DNA of 64,000 bases from Vesta saturnalis (GCA_036346205.1 JARFJB010000902.1:3061001-3125000), one strand, 5' to 3'; shown: positions 46,821-58,033, numbered from the stretch's first letter. A program made the numbers and translations. The notes: generated by a model not told the origin, from the sequence alone.

Positions 46821-47893
46821 ATGGAAGAAATTCAAAATTTTAAACACTTTGAAAAATATGATATGGTAATTTGCTTTAGACAGAGTAATGAAAACGCCGG
46901 CGCAGCAATACATTTGTATTTTAACAGGTAAATGTAGTTTCCTTAGTATTAATTTTGATAATTAAGTAACGTTACATCTATGTAGGTTTCCGGAACGGAG
47001 ACAACCTAGTAAAATCACGTTTTATAGATTAAAAAGAAATTTAATTAATTATGGATCATTTTCTAATACCAGGTTCAAAAAATATGATAAATAAAATCGA
47101 GAGAAAGATGAGTTTACCGTTTTAGCCAGTGTGGGCGGTAATCCTATAAGTTCTTGCAGAACTATAGAAAGTAGTATTAGAGTTTCGAAAACAATAATTC
47201 AAAGAATACTTCGCTACCATATACCATATACATTTCGGCTTGTTCAACATCTACATCCTGGCGACGCTGAACTTAGGTTAATATTTTGCAATTGGTACAT
47301 AAACATGTTAAATATAGTACCCAACTTGGGAAGAAATGTCATAAGGTTAGACGAGGCACAATAGCAAATTCTTGTCTTAAGAAAGTCAATACCAAATATT
47401 CCCCAAAGATTACAAGTGCGATTTGCACTAAATGTTTCCTGCTGTATATTAGGATCAAAAATAAAATTTTACTTTATCGAAGGGAACATATCCGCTCCTA
47501 GGTATTTGGACAATTCAGAAATGGTTGTGCCTGAATTATTAGATGACATTCCTTTAGCTCGCTTGAACCAAATTCATTTCCAACAGGATGCAGCCCCATC
47601 TCACAATGCGCAGATTATACGCCAGTTTTTGGAAAACGATTTTGGTAATAGATGGACCGATAATATGGCCTCCTAGGTGTCGGTACTTGTCAGACTTAGA
47701 TTTCTTTTTGTGGGGTTACTTGCACAATAAAGTATACCAACGTTTCACAAATGCAGTTAGATAAACATTCAAACATTTACAAGATAATCCTGTTATTGTA
47801 CTTAATGCTATAGAACGAATTGGAAGAGTGTGTGAAGCATATATAAGACAGAATGGTCATCATCTCCTTTACAAATTTATATTAGGCTTGTAA
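46821..47893 (+). pseudogene. Mariner-type transposase relic (DDE_3)
   Basis: Starts 'MEEIQNFKHFEKYDMV' near 46821. Then 'PERRQPSKITFYRLKRNL' (paired-like DNA-binding region), 'ASVGGNPISSCRTIESSIRV' and a second helix-turn-helix follow. The catalytic part has 'NVIRLDEAQ' in the first-Asp position, where FSDE is expected and the first acidic pair is now LDE. 'HFQQDAAPSHNAQIIRQFL' holds the second Asp, and after a frameshift near 47660 comes 'WPPRCRYLSDLDFFLWGYL' with the third. The layout matches the transposase at 3785-4852, but the two are clearly different families. At least two stops and two frameshifts are present. Confidence 0.78.
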
Positions 47894-48657
47894 AGTTGTA
47901 GGTATTATGTTTAGTTTTTAATTTTGTGTTTTTGCATAAAACTTCCTCGCCCATAACCTTGTTTTTTTATGGCCAACTATATCATTAAAATGTTAAATTA
48001 ACGTAACATTCATTTTTAAGATTAATAATGCAAAAGAAGTGCCACACAATATATATTTTTTGAAAGCGGAAAGTAAGCTCATATAATAAAAAAATATACA
48101 GGGTGTTCATTAAAAAAAAAACTGACGAAGAAACTGACTTTTTTGGGTGGAAACTATGCACGCCACTAAATTTTAATGAAAATTCTGTATGAAACTCAGT
48201 TTTTACCATTTCGATAAATTACAAGGCTAATCAGTTACGAGAGGTGCTCAAAATGTGCAAATTTTTAATGTCGCCCTGTATCTCAAATACTAATGAGACT
48301 ATGACAATTCCGTTTGTGGCATCATTCGTTTCACAAAAAAGTAAATCAGCGTCGCGAAAACCGCATCTTTCTATCTTTGCTCGTAAACGAGATACCGTAC
48401 AATTTCAACCAAAATGTGATACCGTGTACATTTGTTTATTTTTAATCTTTTATATCAATATGAATTATAAAATTTCCAAGAGAGAGAATTGCTTTTATTA
48501 CAATTTATTTAATCAAATGTGTCATCAAATGACACAAATTATTAGCAGTTTTTTAACTGGAGGTGGAAACAAGCGTGTTCGATACATAATTAATTATCAC
48601 AAATAATAAATGAATATAGGATACTATTTAACTGTTTTTAATTGTGTATTGCAAAAG

Positions 48658-48764
48658 GGGCACAAACCAGTAATGTTGAAGATCTGTATCCCAACAACGT
48701 GCAAATCCAAAGAGTACGAGCTGCTGAAGCACAGATTTTTCTGTTAAAAACCCAACTCCGACAG
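48658..48764 (+). pseudogene. Coiled-coil exon of the P-element-like transposase
   Basis: 107 nt between acceptor 'attgcaaaag' and donor CAG/GTAATG. The open frame reads 'VQIQRVRAAEAQIFLLKTQL', a Leu/Ala heptad-like helix matching the coiled coil that follows the THAP domain in this family. Confidence 0.6.
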
Positions 48765-48883
48765 GTAATGTGTAATTTGAGTTTAGTTAAGTGCGTTTAA
48801 AGATCAAGAAAAGTATGCTTTCTTGTTGTTGGAAGAAATGGCAATAAAATCTGGTGTATAATATAATAATTCAACAAAGACAG

Positions 48884-50212
48884 TGGTAGGAACACCAACC
48901 ATGATGCTTGCAAGGAATAAGGATAGTTCTGCAAAACTGGCTACACATCTCTTGGCCTTTACGTTAGCAGGAATGAGTACGAGATGGAAACAAACTATTG
49001 CTTATGAATTTGCTTTAAATTCTTATAGCACTGATGAGGTTCTGCAGAAATTGGTTTATATAATCAAGAGATCTCATGATACTGGATTAACTAGAAAAAC
49101 TATTGTTTGACATGAGACCAGCAAACCGCGGTTTCTGGCGTTTGCTTAATATTACTGCTGGCCGTCATGAAAAAATCAAAAACCACTGTCCACGCCCTGT
49201 AGCGAAAATTCATAGCTATATGTAATGCCAGATCCAGTGCATGCATTCAAAAGTACTGCTACATGTTTGGTGCGTCATAAATAATTCACCATTTCGAATT
49301 CAATTATGGAAATGCAAATTGCCTTCGGAGTACATTGAAATTGCGTCCATAAAGCATGTGTTTGAACTTGATTCTCACAATGAGATAAAAATTGCATATC
49401 GGCTAAAGTAATACATGTTTCAGCCGGGTTATTTTGAAAAAATGGATGTTAACACAGCATACGCTCTTTTTCAGCTGCTGCCATTTGATACCACATTTCA
49501 AAAGGCGCTCTTCCTACCAGATATGAAACAACAGCATGGTTTTGTATACAAATATATGATGTTTATCTTTTAGTTTTTCAACTTTGACAAAATTATTTTC
49601 AACATATTTCACAATTTTAATAGATATTACTACGGACGAAGATAACTGTAAGTGACATCGAAACGTTTAGATTGTATAATTTAAAATGCACCATTAAAAA
49701 ATCCAAAAAAGATAAGTATTTTATAATGTGTGATAATGGTGAAAGTTTACATTTCCATAAATATACGAGTAGTTCAGCATCATAACTTCACGATCTTGTC
49801 TTATAATAATGCTGAAGTCTATGGAGAAACCATTCATTTTTTTTTAAATAGTTCATGGTATAATACGACTGTTGATAAAGGAGACTGGAAACCATTTCAA
49901 GCTATGGTTCTGTTGGCAACCGTAACTTTATTGGACATACAGGAAGAGTGTTTTCAAATCCCCGCCTTATCAGGGAGACTAATTCAAGATGTCCTTGAAA
50001 ATTTATTTTCAGTGATCCGCAGTCGCAAGAGCACGTGATTTGAAAGTTGCCTTGCGATTAATAACCGTATCACAATATGAGTGTCAAGTTGTTCGCGGTA
50101 ATCATTTCACTGACAGTAGAACGCACTTAATCACTTATTGTAAAGATCAACATTACACCGAAGATCAGCAGGATGAAATTGAAATTTTATTGTTCTCAGA
50201 AATGGAAGTATA
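48884..50212 (+). pseudogene. P-element/THAP9-like transposase, catalytic region relic
   Basis: An acceptor 'aacaaagacag' opens the frame 48884-49110. It has 'LLAFTLAGMSTRWKQTIAYEF', the conserved strand after the first catalytic Asp in P-element transposases, and the following 'STDEVLQKLVYIIKR'. Broken frames then give 'YVMPDPVHAFK' near 49220 (the DPxHxxKN motif) and 'KGDWKPFQAMVLLATVTL' near 49880. 'LSGRLIQDVLENLFSVIRSR' near 49970-50030 is the QDxxExxFSxxR motif with a catalytic acid, followed by 'LKVALRLI'. Stops and frameshifts are frequent after 49110. Sequence similarity ends at about 50212, next to the Polinton capsid gene. Confidence 0.82.
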
Positions 50213-51008
50213 ACACAGTATTCTGTCGTATTCGCGGGTATGTTGACTGCTGTTTCGAATTCTACACGAAGTACTACTACTTTAGAGTGTAATGTCTTTT
50301 TTTGATTCGAACAGTCTACCACTATCAATGGTGCGACTGTCGTAAATTGTTTAGGTGTGAGTAATGGTTGACCATCTCTTTGATAATAGGACATTTGGAA
50401 TTTATCAAACATTTCATACAATGTTGCAAAGCAATTATTATCGTAATTCACGTTTAAATTGTCATACGGATAACGATCCGTGTTAAGGAACACCCAATAT
50501 TATTTAGTGCACATTTATTGAATCTGATTATATCTTGAGAAACATTATTTTCTCGCCCCGTTTGAAATCCGATAATAATGTATCTAGGTGTTTCTATACT
50601 AGTCGATGTTTTGATTGCCCATGTATGTTTATTTGTTGTGGAAACTGCTGGATATATGTGTGTTTCCTAACTTCTAAATGCTACTGAAGTATTCACATTT
50701 TTATCAATGTACTTCGTTAACGCCAATTCCTCCACTAATGCTGGAATGATGTGCGGAACTTTCCAATATATTTTATCTATGTTAACTTTTGGTGCTTCAT
50801 CTGCAACAGTTGAAATTACCAGATCGGTACCAATGTTACTGCGAATTAAATCCAATTCTTGTCTGATGTTCAAAATCACTTTATTGTAGTCTTCCGCAAA
50901 GCCAAGTAGCATTCGAAAAGGGACACAAACATTAAAATACCCTAACGCATTTGTTAGTATGCTATTTGAGATAGGAAACCAACCTGCGTTTTGGTGGAGG
51001 GGATTCAA
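50131..51008 (-). pseudogene. Polinton major capsid protein (double jelly-roll), broken
   Basis: Two open pieces, 51008-50667 and 50493-50131, belong to one capsid gene. Between them the reading frame continues past a TAG codon at about 50668 and then shifts by one base near 50490. Diagnostic words are 'GYFNVCVPFRMLLGFAEDY' in the first piece and 'LNTDRYPYDNLNVNYDNN' in the second, with the 'PLIVVDCSNQ' strand near the C-terminus. These are typical of the capsid protein encoded by insect Polintons and related adinto-like viruses. The first jelly roll is missing, the gene joins the neighbouring penton-like sequence at about 51005, and the last residues run into P-element DNA. Not functional. 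Confidence 0.85.
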
Positions 51009-51585
51009 TTATTTTGTATCCCGCTGGTACACTGGAAAAAAATTAATGAATAATATGTGACGCCTCCCCATTTTTAAAACTTCCACTTGTTATATTGCAT
51101 TCGATAATTAATTATCGAATTAATCTTAATAATGTTAATAGGTTTTTCAGAGGTATGTAATTCATGACCTTTGTAAACTTTTTTGTTAAATCCCAGCATA
51201 GGTCCTATAGAATTTTCTACATTAAAGTTAACATCATGTGTTGCTTTCATAATTGCCTTCATAGTGTTATTGTTCGCCCGCAAAATAAAAAATTTATTCG
51301 AACTCTTCGCTGTATCATTTATATGTTTATTCACATCTGCAATTTCGTATAATCCTGGCGGTATTGAAATTCGAGTTCCTTCAAATATCAGTTGGTTATT
51401 CTTGGAAGTAACGTTTTGTACAGTATTGAAAGATTCAAAACTAGTTAACCCCATTACATATTCCGATTCATTATCAAGATAAATCGGTGAGTTAAAGTTG
51501 ACTTGAAAAATACTGCTTGCATCGGTAAATGTAAATGTGTACGATATTACGATCAAGCAACGACTGCTGAGAATCAAAACAAAAT
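51009..51585 (-). pseudogene. Polinton penton-like (minor capsid) protein, truncated and fused
   Basis: The minus frame from about 51585 to 51074 has 'SPIYLDNESEYVMGLTSFES', 'NQLIFEGTRISIPPGLYEI' and 'SIGPMLGFNKKVY', the strand pattern of the single-jelly-roll penton-like protein of insect Polintons. A frameshift ends it at 51074. A matching continuation follows in another frame to about 51020, after which the sequence switches to the capsid gene, so about 60-80 C-terminal residues are deleted. On the N-terminal side it is in frame with the core protein, with no stop between them. Confidence 0.78.
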
Positions 51586-52362
51586 ACGGTTGTAGATATA
51601 GGCTTAAACTTCGCTTATATGGTTTTGTACATAAGCCTTTTAGTAAGGTAGCTGCTTCCATTGCTTGATTGTGTCGTTTGGTTTCTTCTAACGTTTTTGA
51701 CGCAGTTTTTGCGTCAGTGACCGCTTTTGCAACTGCAGCTGCACCTCCACCCAAAGAACCTAAAGCTCCTAATCCTGCAAATAGGGGAATAAGAGGTATG
51801 AATCCCCCACGTTTTGGTATGGGTAATATTCTTCTCTTGGGTGTTAAGATTTTTTTATGTTTTAAAACGTTTAAGGCTTGTTGTGCCGTAGATTTTAACG
51901 ATGACGGAAGTTTACCACCAACACGACGTCGCGCTAGAACCATTGCTTTGTTGAATGAAATTGGTCGGTTTCGGTGAGAACGCTTCCTACGTCGTGATTT
52001 GCTTCCCTTTCCCATTGTTCTGTTTCCTTTTATTATACCGGCTATGGTTAATGCAGCTACTCTTTCTCCAAAGGTAGTGTTTGAGGAACGAAATCTATTC
52101 CAAGCTTTTTGTTACAAAGGCTTATCAGCTATGTGGCGATGCCTTAGATCGTTTCACTGCGAGTATGCAATATCGTGTTCTTTACACGCTTCGTCCATTT
52201 CGTTAATGCCTCTGTCACCGTGAGCTAATCGTTCTCGTAAACGGGTCCCGGACCGCAATATCTGTACCCAGGTATATGCAACTCCACGTGCAATTTATTT
52301 AATAAGGTGTTAATTAATCCAGAACCTTTTTTATAGCTATTACACGAAGAACTATGCTTCAT
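51586..52362 (-). pseudogene. Polinton phospholipase A2-like / core (pX-pVI-like) protein
   Basis: Starts at ATG 52362. The N-terminal part carries a parvovirus-type PLA2 signature: a CGPGT calcium loop near 52250 and 'MDEACKEHDIAYS' with the His-Asp pair near 52165-52200. This fold helps virions cross membranes in viruses that have it. Then comes an Arg/Lys-rich tail from 52015 ('KGSKSRRRKRSHRNR'), a 'PKRGGFIPLIPLFAGL' block with Gly-rich hydrophobic sequence, and 'KPYKRSLSLYLQPY'. The last three belong to the core/minor capsid protein of Polintons. Breaks: a one-base loss beside the calcium loop and TGA at 52156-52154. It reads on without a stop into the penton-like gene. Confidence 0.82.
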
Positions 52363-52405
52363 ACCACACTGACTGACAATTCACTACTGAACTATTTAAT
52401 GCGTA

Positions 52406-52516
<111 letters not shown>

Positions 52517-52543
52517 CCATATAAGTTACAGTTCAGTACTACA

Positions 52544-53236
52544 ATGGGTGACATCTGTTTCATTCCACCAGGTACTGCATTACCTATAAAAAATTATGAC
52601 ATCACTTTTAACTATAATCACTACTCAAAACATAGTGGTCCACTAAAAGGAGGTTATAAACAAGGTATAATCGACGGTCCATCAGGTTGCAGAAAAACAA
52701 GTGTTATGATTACCTTATTAGAACATCCAAATTATTTACGTTTTGAAAATGTTTATGTATACTGCAAATCTTTATATCAACCGAAATACCAATACCTACG
52801 AAATTTACTTACACCTTTAAAAAATATCGGGTATTTCGAATACAGTGATAACAGTGAGTTATATCCCCTAGTGATTCAGGTAAAAATTCAATAATGATTT
52901 TTAATGATGTAGCATGCCATAAATAGAATGAAATAAGGGATCATTTCTGTTCTGTCGGCAAAACAATGATTGTTTCTATCTGTGCCAAACGTATTCCTCT
53001 ACTCCAAAACAGCTTATACGTGATAATGCGAATCTACTAGTTCTGTTTCAACAAAATAGTGCCAATCTTAAGCATGTGTATAATGATCACGTTAATGTAG
53101 ATATGACATTTGATAGATTTAAGGACTTATGTTTCTGTTGCTGGCGTGACAAATTTGGATTTCTTGTGATTGATAAAAAGAGTGATGTTAATGCAGGTCG
53201 TTTCCGTAAGGGATTTGACCGTTACATTGCATTATA
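52544..53236 (+). pseudogene. Polinton packaging ATPase (FtsK/HerA type), broken
   Basis: ATG 52544 opens 116 codons with the Walker A loop at residues 44-53, 'DGPSGCRKTS'. The last Gly of GxxxxGKT is replaced by Arg (residue 50), which should block ATP binding. After the stop at 52894 other frames continue to 53236. They contain 'MIVSICAKR'-region sequence, 'DNANLLVLFQQNS', 'DMTFDRFKDLC' and 'FLVIDKKSDVNAGRFRKGFD', the sensor and C-terminal parts. The family threads DNA into preformed capsids. The Walker B segment near 52890-52910 is disrupted by stops. Confidence 0.85.
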
Positions 53237-53246
53237 AATACTACAC

Positions 53247-54097
53247 TTGATACGTAAACATGCAGTAGTAATGGAGGAGCGCTTAGTACAAGACATTTTG
53301 CGCGCTCATAAGAGTGTACAACAAAAGTATGCTAGTTTAAAGGAAGATACTGCACTTACAGAGCATGCAATGGAGGCGCACTTTAAACCTATAACACAAC
53401 CATTGAAGCAATTGATTACTAAGAAAGATGGTTCTCACGTCAAAGCTGAACCATTTACATCAGAATTCGGAAAAAATTGAGCCATTCCACAAGTTTTAAA
53501 GGAAACTGTTATTGCTGATACCACACATGATGACGAGAGGGAGATTCCTACTTTACAACAATTGAAATCAGAACTGTTAGCTGCTGGATCTCAACCGGCC
53601 TTTGAAGAGTACCTTAGTCAGTATGAAGGATTAGCGAAATATTATGTGGAAGGTATATTTAGAGATCCCGAAGACGAGTATGATTTAACATACGGTGTAC
53701 ACTTTCTTCCCAAAAAAGAGAAATTTTTTATTGGAGAGAATTTTCGTATCGCTCTTCCTAATGGATCATCATTAGACTATGATGGAACTCCGGGATTATA
53801 TGAGCTACTATTTAAAAAAGTTCCTACTGCATACAAAAAGAGTGATCTGCAGCAATACAATGACATTTTGCGCCGCACAAATGCTACTCGACGTAATTAT
53901 AACCCAGATGACCAAATCCAAGGAATTAATAGTAGGAAATACATTGAGATCACTACACCATTACTTCACCCTAAAAAACGACCCGCTACATCAGCTATTG
54001 CACCTCCTGCCACAAGATATCGCACAACTTCTATAGTGGATTGGTTGCGGGAGTTATTAGGATCAATGTCGCCAGGAAATACTAGCAATCACAACGA

Positions 54098-54165
<68 letters not shown>

Positions 54166-54200
54166 TTGACGAATTACTTAACGCGAAAGTAATAAAGTAG
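53247..54200 (+). pseudogene. Conserved Polinton protein of unknown function, one TGA, (TA)n-extended tail
   Basis: A single frame of 317 codons interrupted only by TGA at 53478-53480. The N-terminal ~75 residues are Lys/Glu-rich and probably coiled coil ('MEERLVQDILRAHKSVQQKY'). The middle contains 'DLTYGVHFLPKKEKFFIGEN' and 'YDGTPGLYELLFKKVP', a block seen in insect Polintons next to the ATPase. The tail is basic (HPKKRP) and then runs through an in-frame (TA)n tract adding about 20 Ile-Tyr residues before the stop. No enzyme motif is recognised. A structural or DNA-binding role is possible and unproven. Confidence 0.72.
54103..54164. repeat. (TA)n microsatellite inside a Polinton reading frame
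   Basis: About 31 TA units that keep the frame open, encoding alternating Tyr and Ile. Confidence 0.95.
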
Positions 54201-54320
54201 GATCTCTGGTTATAAACCTATTACTATATTCATTTCATTTCATTGTTACAACTACCATCACTATAGATACTACTACATATCCAGCAGTGATCTCAATAGA
54301 TAAAACACCTTCATCACCAA

Positions 54321-54692
54321 ATGACAATTGATAAATTTGGTAAACAAATTACTTATCATCATAGTGATGTCACGAAACAAGGTGATGTATATTACGAAAC
54401 CTATTGTACCTTACAAGGTTTATTTCATAAGAAGACAGTAGATATTCCATTGAGTACAGATGGCAAATATTTGTTTCCTTATACAGAGCGTACAATAGCG
54501 CATTATATGTGGTCACCTCAAGTTCTTCATCTTCAAGTGGATGATCTACTGTATACGACACCGATGTTTCTAATTAGTCAAACTATGCGTAAGGAAGCTG
54601 TGATTCAACCTATAATATCAGACGGTATCAAATTTACGCAAGAACAACCATTGATCATAGAGGTACTACTAGAATCGAAAGCGATAAAATGA
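54321..54692 (+). CDS. Conserved small Polinton protein of unknown function
   Basis: An uninterrupted 123-codon frame (ATG 54321) with 'DVYYETYCTLQGLFHKKTVD' and 'HLQVDDLLYTTPMFLISQT'. It sits between the coiled-coil gene and the integrase, as a conserved unnamed ORF does in insect Polintons. Its TGA stop overlaps the ATG of the integrase frame (ATGA at 54689-54692). No known domain. It is the only gene of the element without a visible break. Confidence 0.6.
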   Translation: MTIDKFGKQITYHHSDVTKQGDVYYETYCTLQGLFHKKTVDIPLSTDGKYLFPYTERTIAHYMWSPQVLHLQVDDLLYTTPMFLISQTMRKEAVIQPIISDGIKFTQEQPLIIEVLLESKAIK

Positions 54693-55559
54693 GTAAAGCT
54701 GATATTGTTGTCTAACTGCACAAACCAGCAAGGAGAAATTTTCCGCGGCGTTGTGTAGTACTAAAAGGTTTAAATCATCTCTTTCAAGCTGATTTAGTGG
54801 AAATGATACCTTACGCTCGAGTAAATAAAGGATTTCGATGCACTTCTCTAAATGTGTCTGGGCTTTTCCCATCAAACGCAAGAATGGTAAACTAATCGCA
54901 GATGTAATGAATAAACTTTTGTTTGGTTTGGAAAGGACGCCTACACATATACAGACTGACATGGGAAGGAGTTTTATAATGCTGAATTTACAAAAGTTAT
55001 GAAAAAATTTAGTATTGATCATTACAGCAATTATTCCAACTTGAAGAGTAGTATAATTGAATGTGTAAATCGCTCTCTTAAAGCAATAATGTGGAAAACA
55101 TTCAGTATGCAAGGTTCCTATAAATGTTTATCAATATTACCTCAAATTGTGGTGGATTATAATTCAAGGAAGCATAGGACCACCGGATACAAACCTATAG
55201 AAGTAACGGAAAATAATGCTACCTCTATTTTGAAACATTTAAAATGTCATAAAGTTCTTGACCGTCAGACACCTAAATATAAGGTGGGGGATTATGTACG
55301 TATTAGGAAGTTCAGAAGCATATTCTCTAAGGGTTACACACCTAATTGGAGTTACGAAGTCTTTCGAATATTAGCAGTGAAACATTCCAGTCCAATTCCC
55401 TACACATTACGTGATAGTCGAGATGAAGAGATACAGGGATGCTTCTATGAGCCAGAACTTCAAAGTGTTAAACATCCTGACATTTACCTAGTTGAACGTG
55501 TAATACGACGTCGAGGAAATGTGTCTCTCTTTTTTTTATTTTTTTTTATTTATTATTAA
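54689..55559 (+). pseudogene. Polinton integrase (retrovirus-type rve), broken in its N-terminal half
   Basis: ATG 54689 overlaps the previous stop, and the frame stops at 54713. N-terminal core pieces follow in shifting frames: 'LFQADLVEMIPYARVNKGF' with the first catalytic Asp and, near 54945-54965, 'HIQTDMGR' with the second. From 54999 a 186-codon frame is open. It has the catalytic Glu in 'SIIECVNRSLKAIMW', 'YNSRKHRTTGYKPIEV', and a C-terminal SH3-like part ('YKVGDYVRIRKFRSIFSKGY'). The family inserts the element into chromosomes, giving 6-bp target duplications. At least three frame breaks precede 54999. Confidence 0.85.
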
Positions 55560-55569
55560 TACATACAAT

Positions 55570-56030
55570 ACTATACACTACTAAAGCGTTTCATAAATAC
55601 GTAATCAAGATGTTGCTTTTCCAAGACAGCTGAAAGTATTTGACTACACTCTTCTATTCTTTTCCTAAAGCGTGCAGTCTCTTGCTAACATCGTGAACTA
55701 CGTTTTTGAGCTCATTAATATAGACCTCCTTCACTTGTCGTGTTGTCATCTGTTGAAATATAATTCGGAAAATGACATTCTATTTCGTGTACAAATTGTT
55801 CCAGAGATATTTCTCTAAGGTCTTCTATTAACCGCTTAATACAACAAATGCACTCTATGCGATAGAAAATATTTCTCACAAAGACGTATTCCACCACCAT
55901 ACTTATAAACTAGATTATCTAAATAGTCGTCACTAAACGTACCCCGCCCATACACTTTTTCACGTTCAGCATCAAATTCTAGTGATTGAAATTGGCATAT
56001 TAGTCTTTGCACTGCACTAACACAATCCAC
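55570..56030 (-). pseudogene. Unrecognised minus-strand ORF at the right of the Polinton
   Basis: Two overlapping minus frames (56030-55836 and 55900-55715) look like one gene broken by a frameshift near 55900. The first reads 'FQSLEFDAEREKVYGRGTFS' and the second a Cys/Ile-rich helix then 'LEQFVHEIECHFPN'. There is no ATG at its right boundary, where an in-frame TAG precedes it, so the 5' end is missing. It has no recognised domain. Position and gene-like composition suggest another Polinton gene. Confidence 0.45.
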
Positions 56031-56039
56031 AGCCTTAGG

Positions 56040-57905
56040 CTACGACTGTGCACTATAACACATCCACATATTGACTAAACTCTATTATTATCCCTCTTAT
56101 CACTTTGGTCGTTACCCCCACTTATTACTTAACGGCTTTCGCAACTTCTACGTCAATATCCATTTTCTCCTTGGCAAATTCTACAATTTCCATAACATAT
56201 ACTACATTGAGATCAAATATATCTTGCTAGAAACTTGAAAGTTATTTCCAGCGATTTCTCTTGGCCGTTTTTACTAAGGAATTTTTTTCCCAAAACTATA
56301 CGATAAACAGTTCTTGAGATATAGTCGGGAATCGGCTTATTGGTCCACCCGGTACATCAATGCTTATCCTATAATTAATATTATGTGCAACAGTAAAGTA
56401 TACAGCTTGGAATAGGTAATGAGTCATATAATTGCATTGAACTACATAAATGTAATTTATTAGTTAATTGCGAAACTAATAAAGCGTGTTATATGACGGT
56501 GCTTTTTTCAAAGAAACTTCACTTCCTTCAAAATTTATTACTAGTAATTATTACCTCTTTTTACGTACATATATAAATTTAGCTTATTGAAAACAATCGT
56601 AATGGAAATTTTGCAAAGTGAGCAAGCATGCACAAAAACCACTTTTGACACATTACCTTGCCTACGAACGTTGATATAAAATAATGGAATGCCCGATTTA
56701 CAGTACAGTAAAAAGTGGTATAAATCCTAAAATGGTTTGTTCGTATTTGGCATCCGTGATTTTACATTCTAAACAAAAACGAAAATACTCACAAAACCAC
56801 CTCCCTTGACATGTGTAAATCCACATAAAATTCTAACTATTAAAGAACACCTGCTCATTAACATAACACGATTTTATCTCCTTAGCTCACCCCTTGTCCA
56901 ATGCACAGCAATCCGCACCCGTTCCAAAACTCCACACAAAAACAAAATGACCTTTATTCTTTGCACGAATTTAATCGATATGAAGAGTAAAAGAAAGAAG
57001 TCCAAGTTTTGCTGATCCACAAAATCCCTAACGCTTGTTTTGTACTTTTACATAAAAAAAGAAAATAAAGAGTGCGGCTTCCATCTAAGTAGAACTTCAC
57101 TGTTCAATAACGTAAACGGTCGGTTGAAGATTTATATAAAGATTGACATAAGATGCAATACAGAGTAATATAGAGACACATTTATTATTATTTTCTTTAC
57201 GTTCAAAAATTGAAGCTTTTGTTATCAGTAACTTACATAACCTCAAATTATAATAGAATTTTCTAAACCTTACTTAATGAACCGGAATATTGTAAAGCAT
57301 GTCAAATTTATCTTCATAATCCATTAACTGTCAACGCCTGCTACGTACCGTTGTGAGTGATATGATATAAATGTATCACTTACGCTGTAAAACCGCAAAA
57401 ATTATGTATCTTTAATTACTGTGTTATCATGGTACTAAAGTTTATTATAGATTATTTAGCTTTCTTTACTTTTATTTTTTTATCTGCGCACAATAAAGTT
57501 TTAATTTAATTTAATGCGATTTAAAGCAATCTCAGGTGCATATCCGAACGTAATATGTCTCTAAGGTAAATTTCTGAGAATTTGCTTTGTTAATAATGAA
57601 ACTCTACTTGTTTTAGTAATTATACACGTAGGTTAGAAATATTAGATCAAAGTAGAATTGTGCATGAGTGTTCACTGTAAATTAAACAAAAGATACAGGC
57701 ACCTTAAATAAGGCCAAAACAGCACATTGTCGTATGAATTGTAATAATATTGATTTTGAAAATCCTCTCAGCTGGTTTGGCTTTCAAACACCACTTATTT
57801 AATTTAAAACAAAAAATACCTAGTCTAGAACCCAATTTGCGAAAATTTCCTCAAAACTAGCCGAGAAATAGTTTTTACTGTGCTCTTCTTTATAGAGCTC
57901 TATAG
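56040..57905. other. Intergenic; possible mariner-type terminus near the start
   Basis: 56220-56362 ends '..tattggtccacccggta', with preceding 'cagttcttgagatatagt' like mariner subterminal DNA; a partner end was not found. The frame at 56806-57015 has no recognisable motif. The remainder is AT-rich with nothing seen. Confidence 0.4.
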
Positions 57906-57910
57906 TATAT

Positions 57911-58033
57911 TGTGTCACAAAGGCAGAAAATGAGCTTTAGCAACCCGCGGCTATTAGCTGCACGAGCGAGCGAAGCGAAGCGAGGCAGCTAATAGCTAAG
58001 GGCTGCTAAAGCGTTTTCTGAATGTGTGACACA
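57911..58033. mobile_element. GC-rich foldback element (hairpin MITE)
   Basis: Outer ends 'tgtgtcaca' and 'tgtgacaca' and inner words 'gctttagcaacccgcgg' and 'gcagctaatagct...gctgctaaagc' form two ~50-bp inverted arms around a loop 'gagcgagcgaagcgaagcga'. It is far richer in G and C than its surroundings. No coding capacity. Confidence 0.7.

Larger units (their letters stand above)
43677..48426 (+). mobile_element. 4.75-kb mariner-type transposon nested in the P-element intron
   Basis: Ends CAATGTGTCCCATTTTGG at 43677 and the inverted copy finishing 'caaaatgtgataccgtg' at 48426, each flanked by TA (43675-43676 and 48427-48428). The inverted arms share long blocks ('ggttgaaattgta', 'gtatctcgttt.cgagca', 'gtaatttatcgaaatgg', 'gatatagttggccat') over roughly 330 bp on the left and 470 bp on the right. 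The right arm is lengthened by an insert carrying its own CAGGGTGTTCAT end at 48099. A decayed transposase lies at 46821-47893. Confidence 0.82.

Noticed and set aside
51669..52223. Plus-strand frames opposite the Polinton core gene
   Set aside because: Antisense shadows; the minus strand carries the recognisable PLA2/core motifs.
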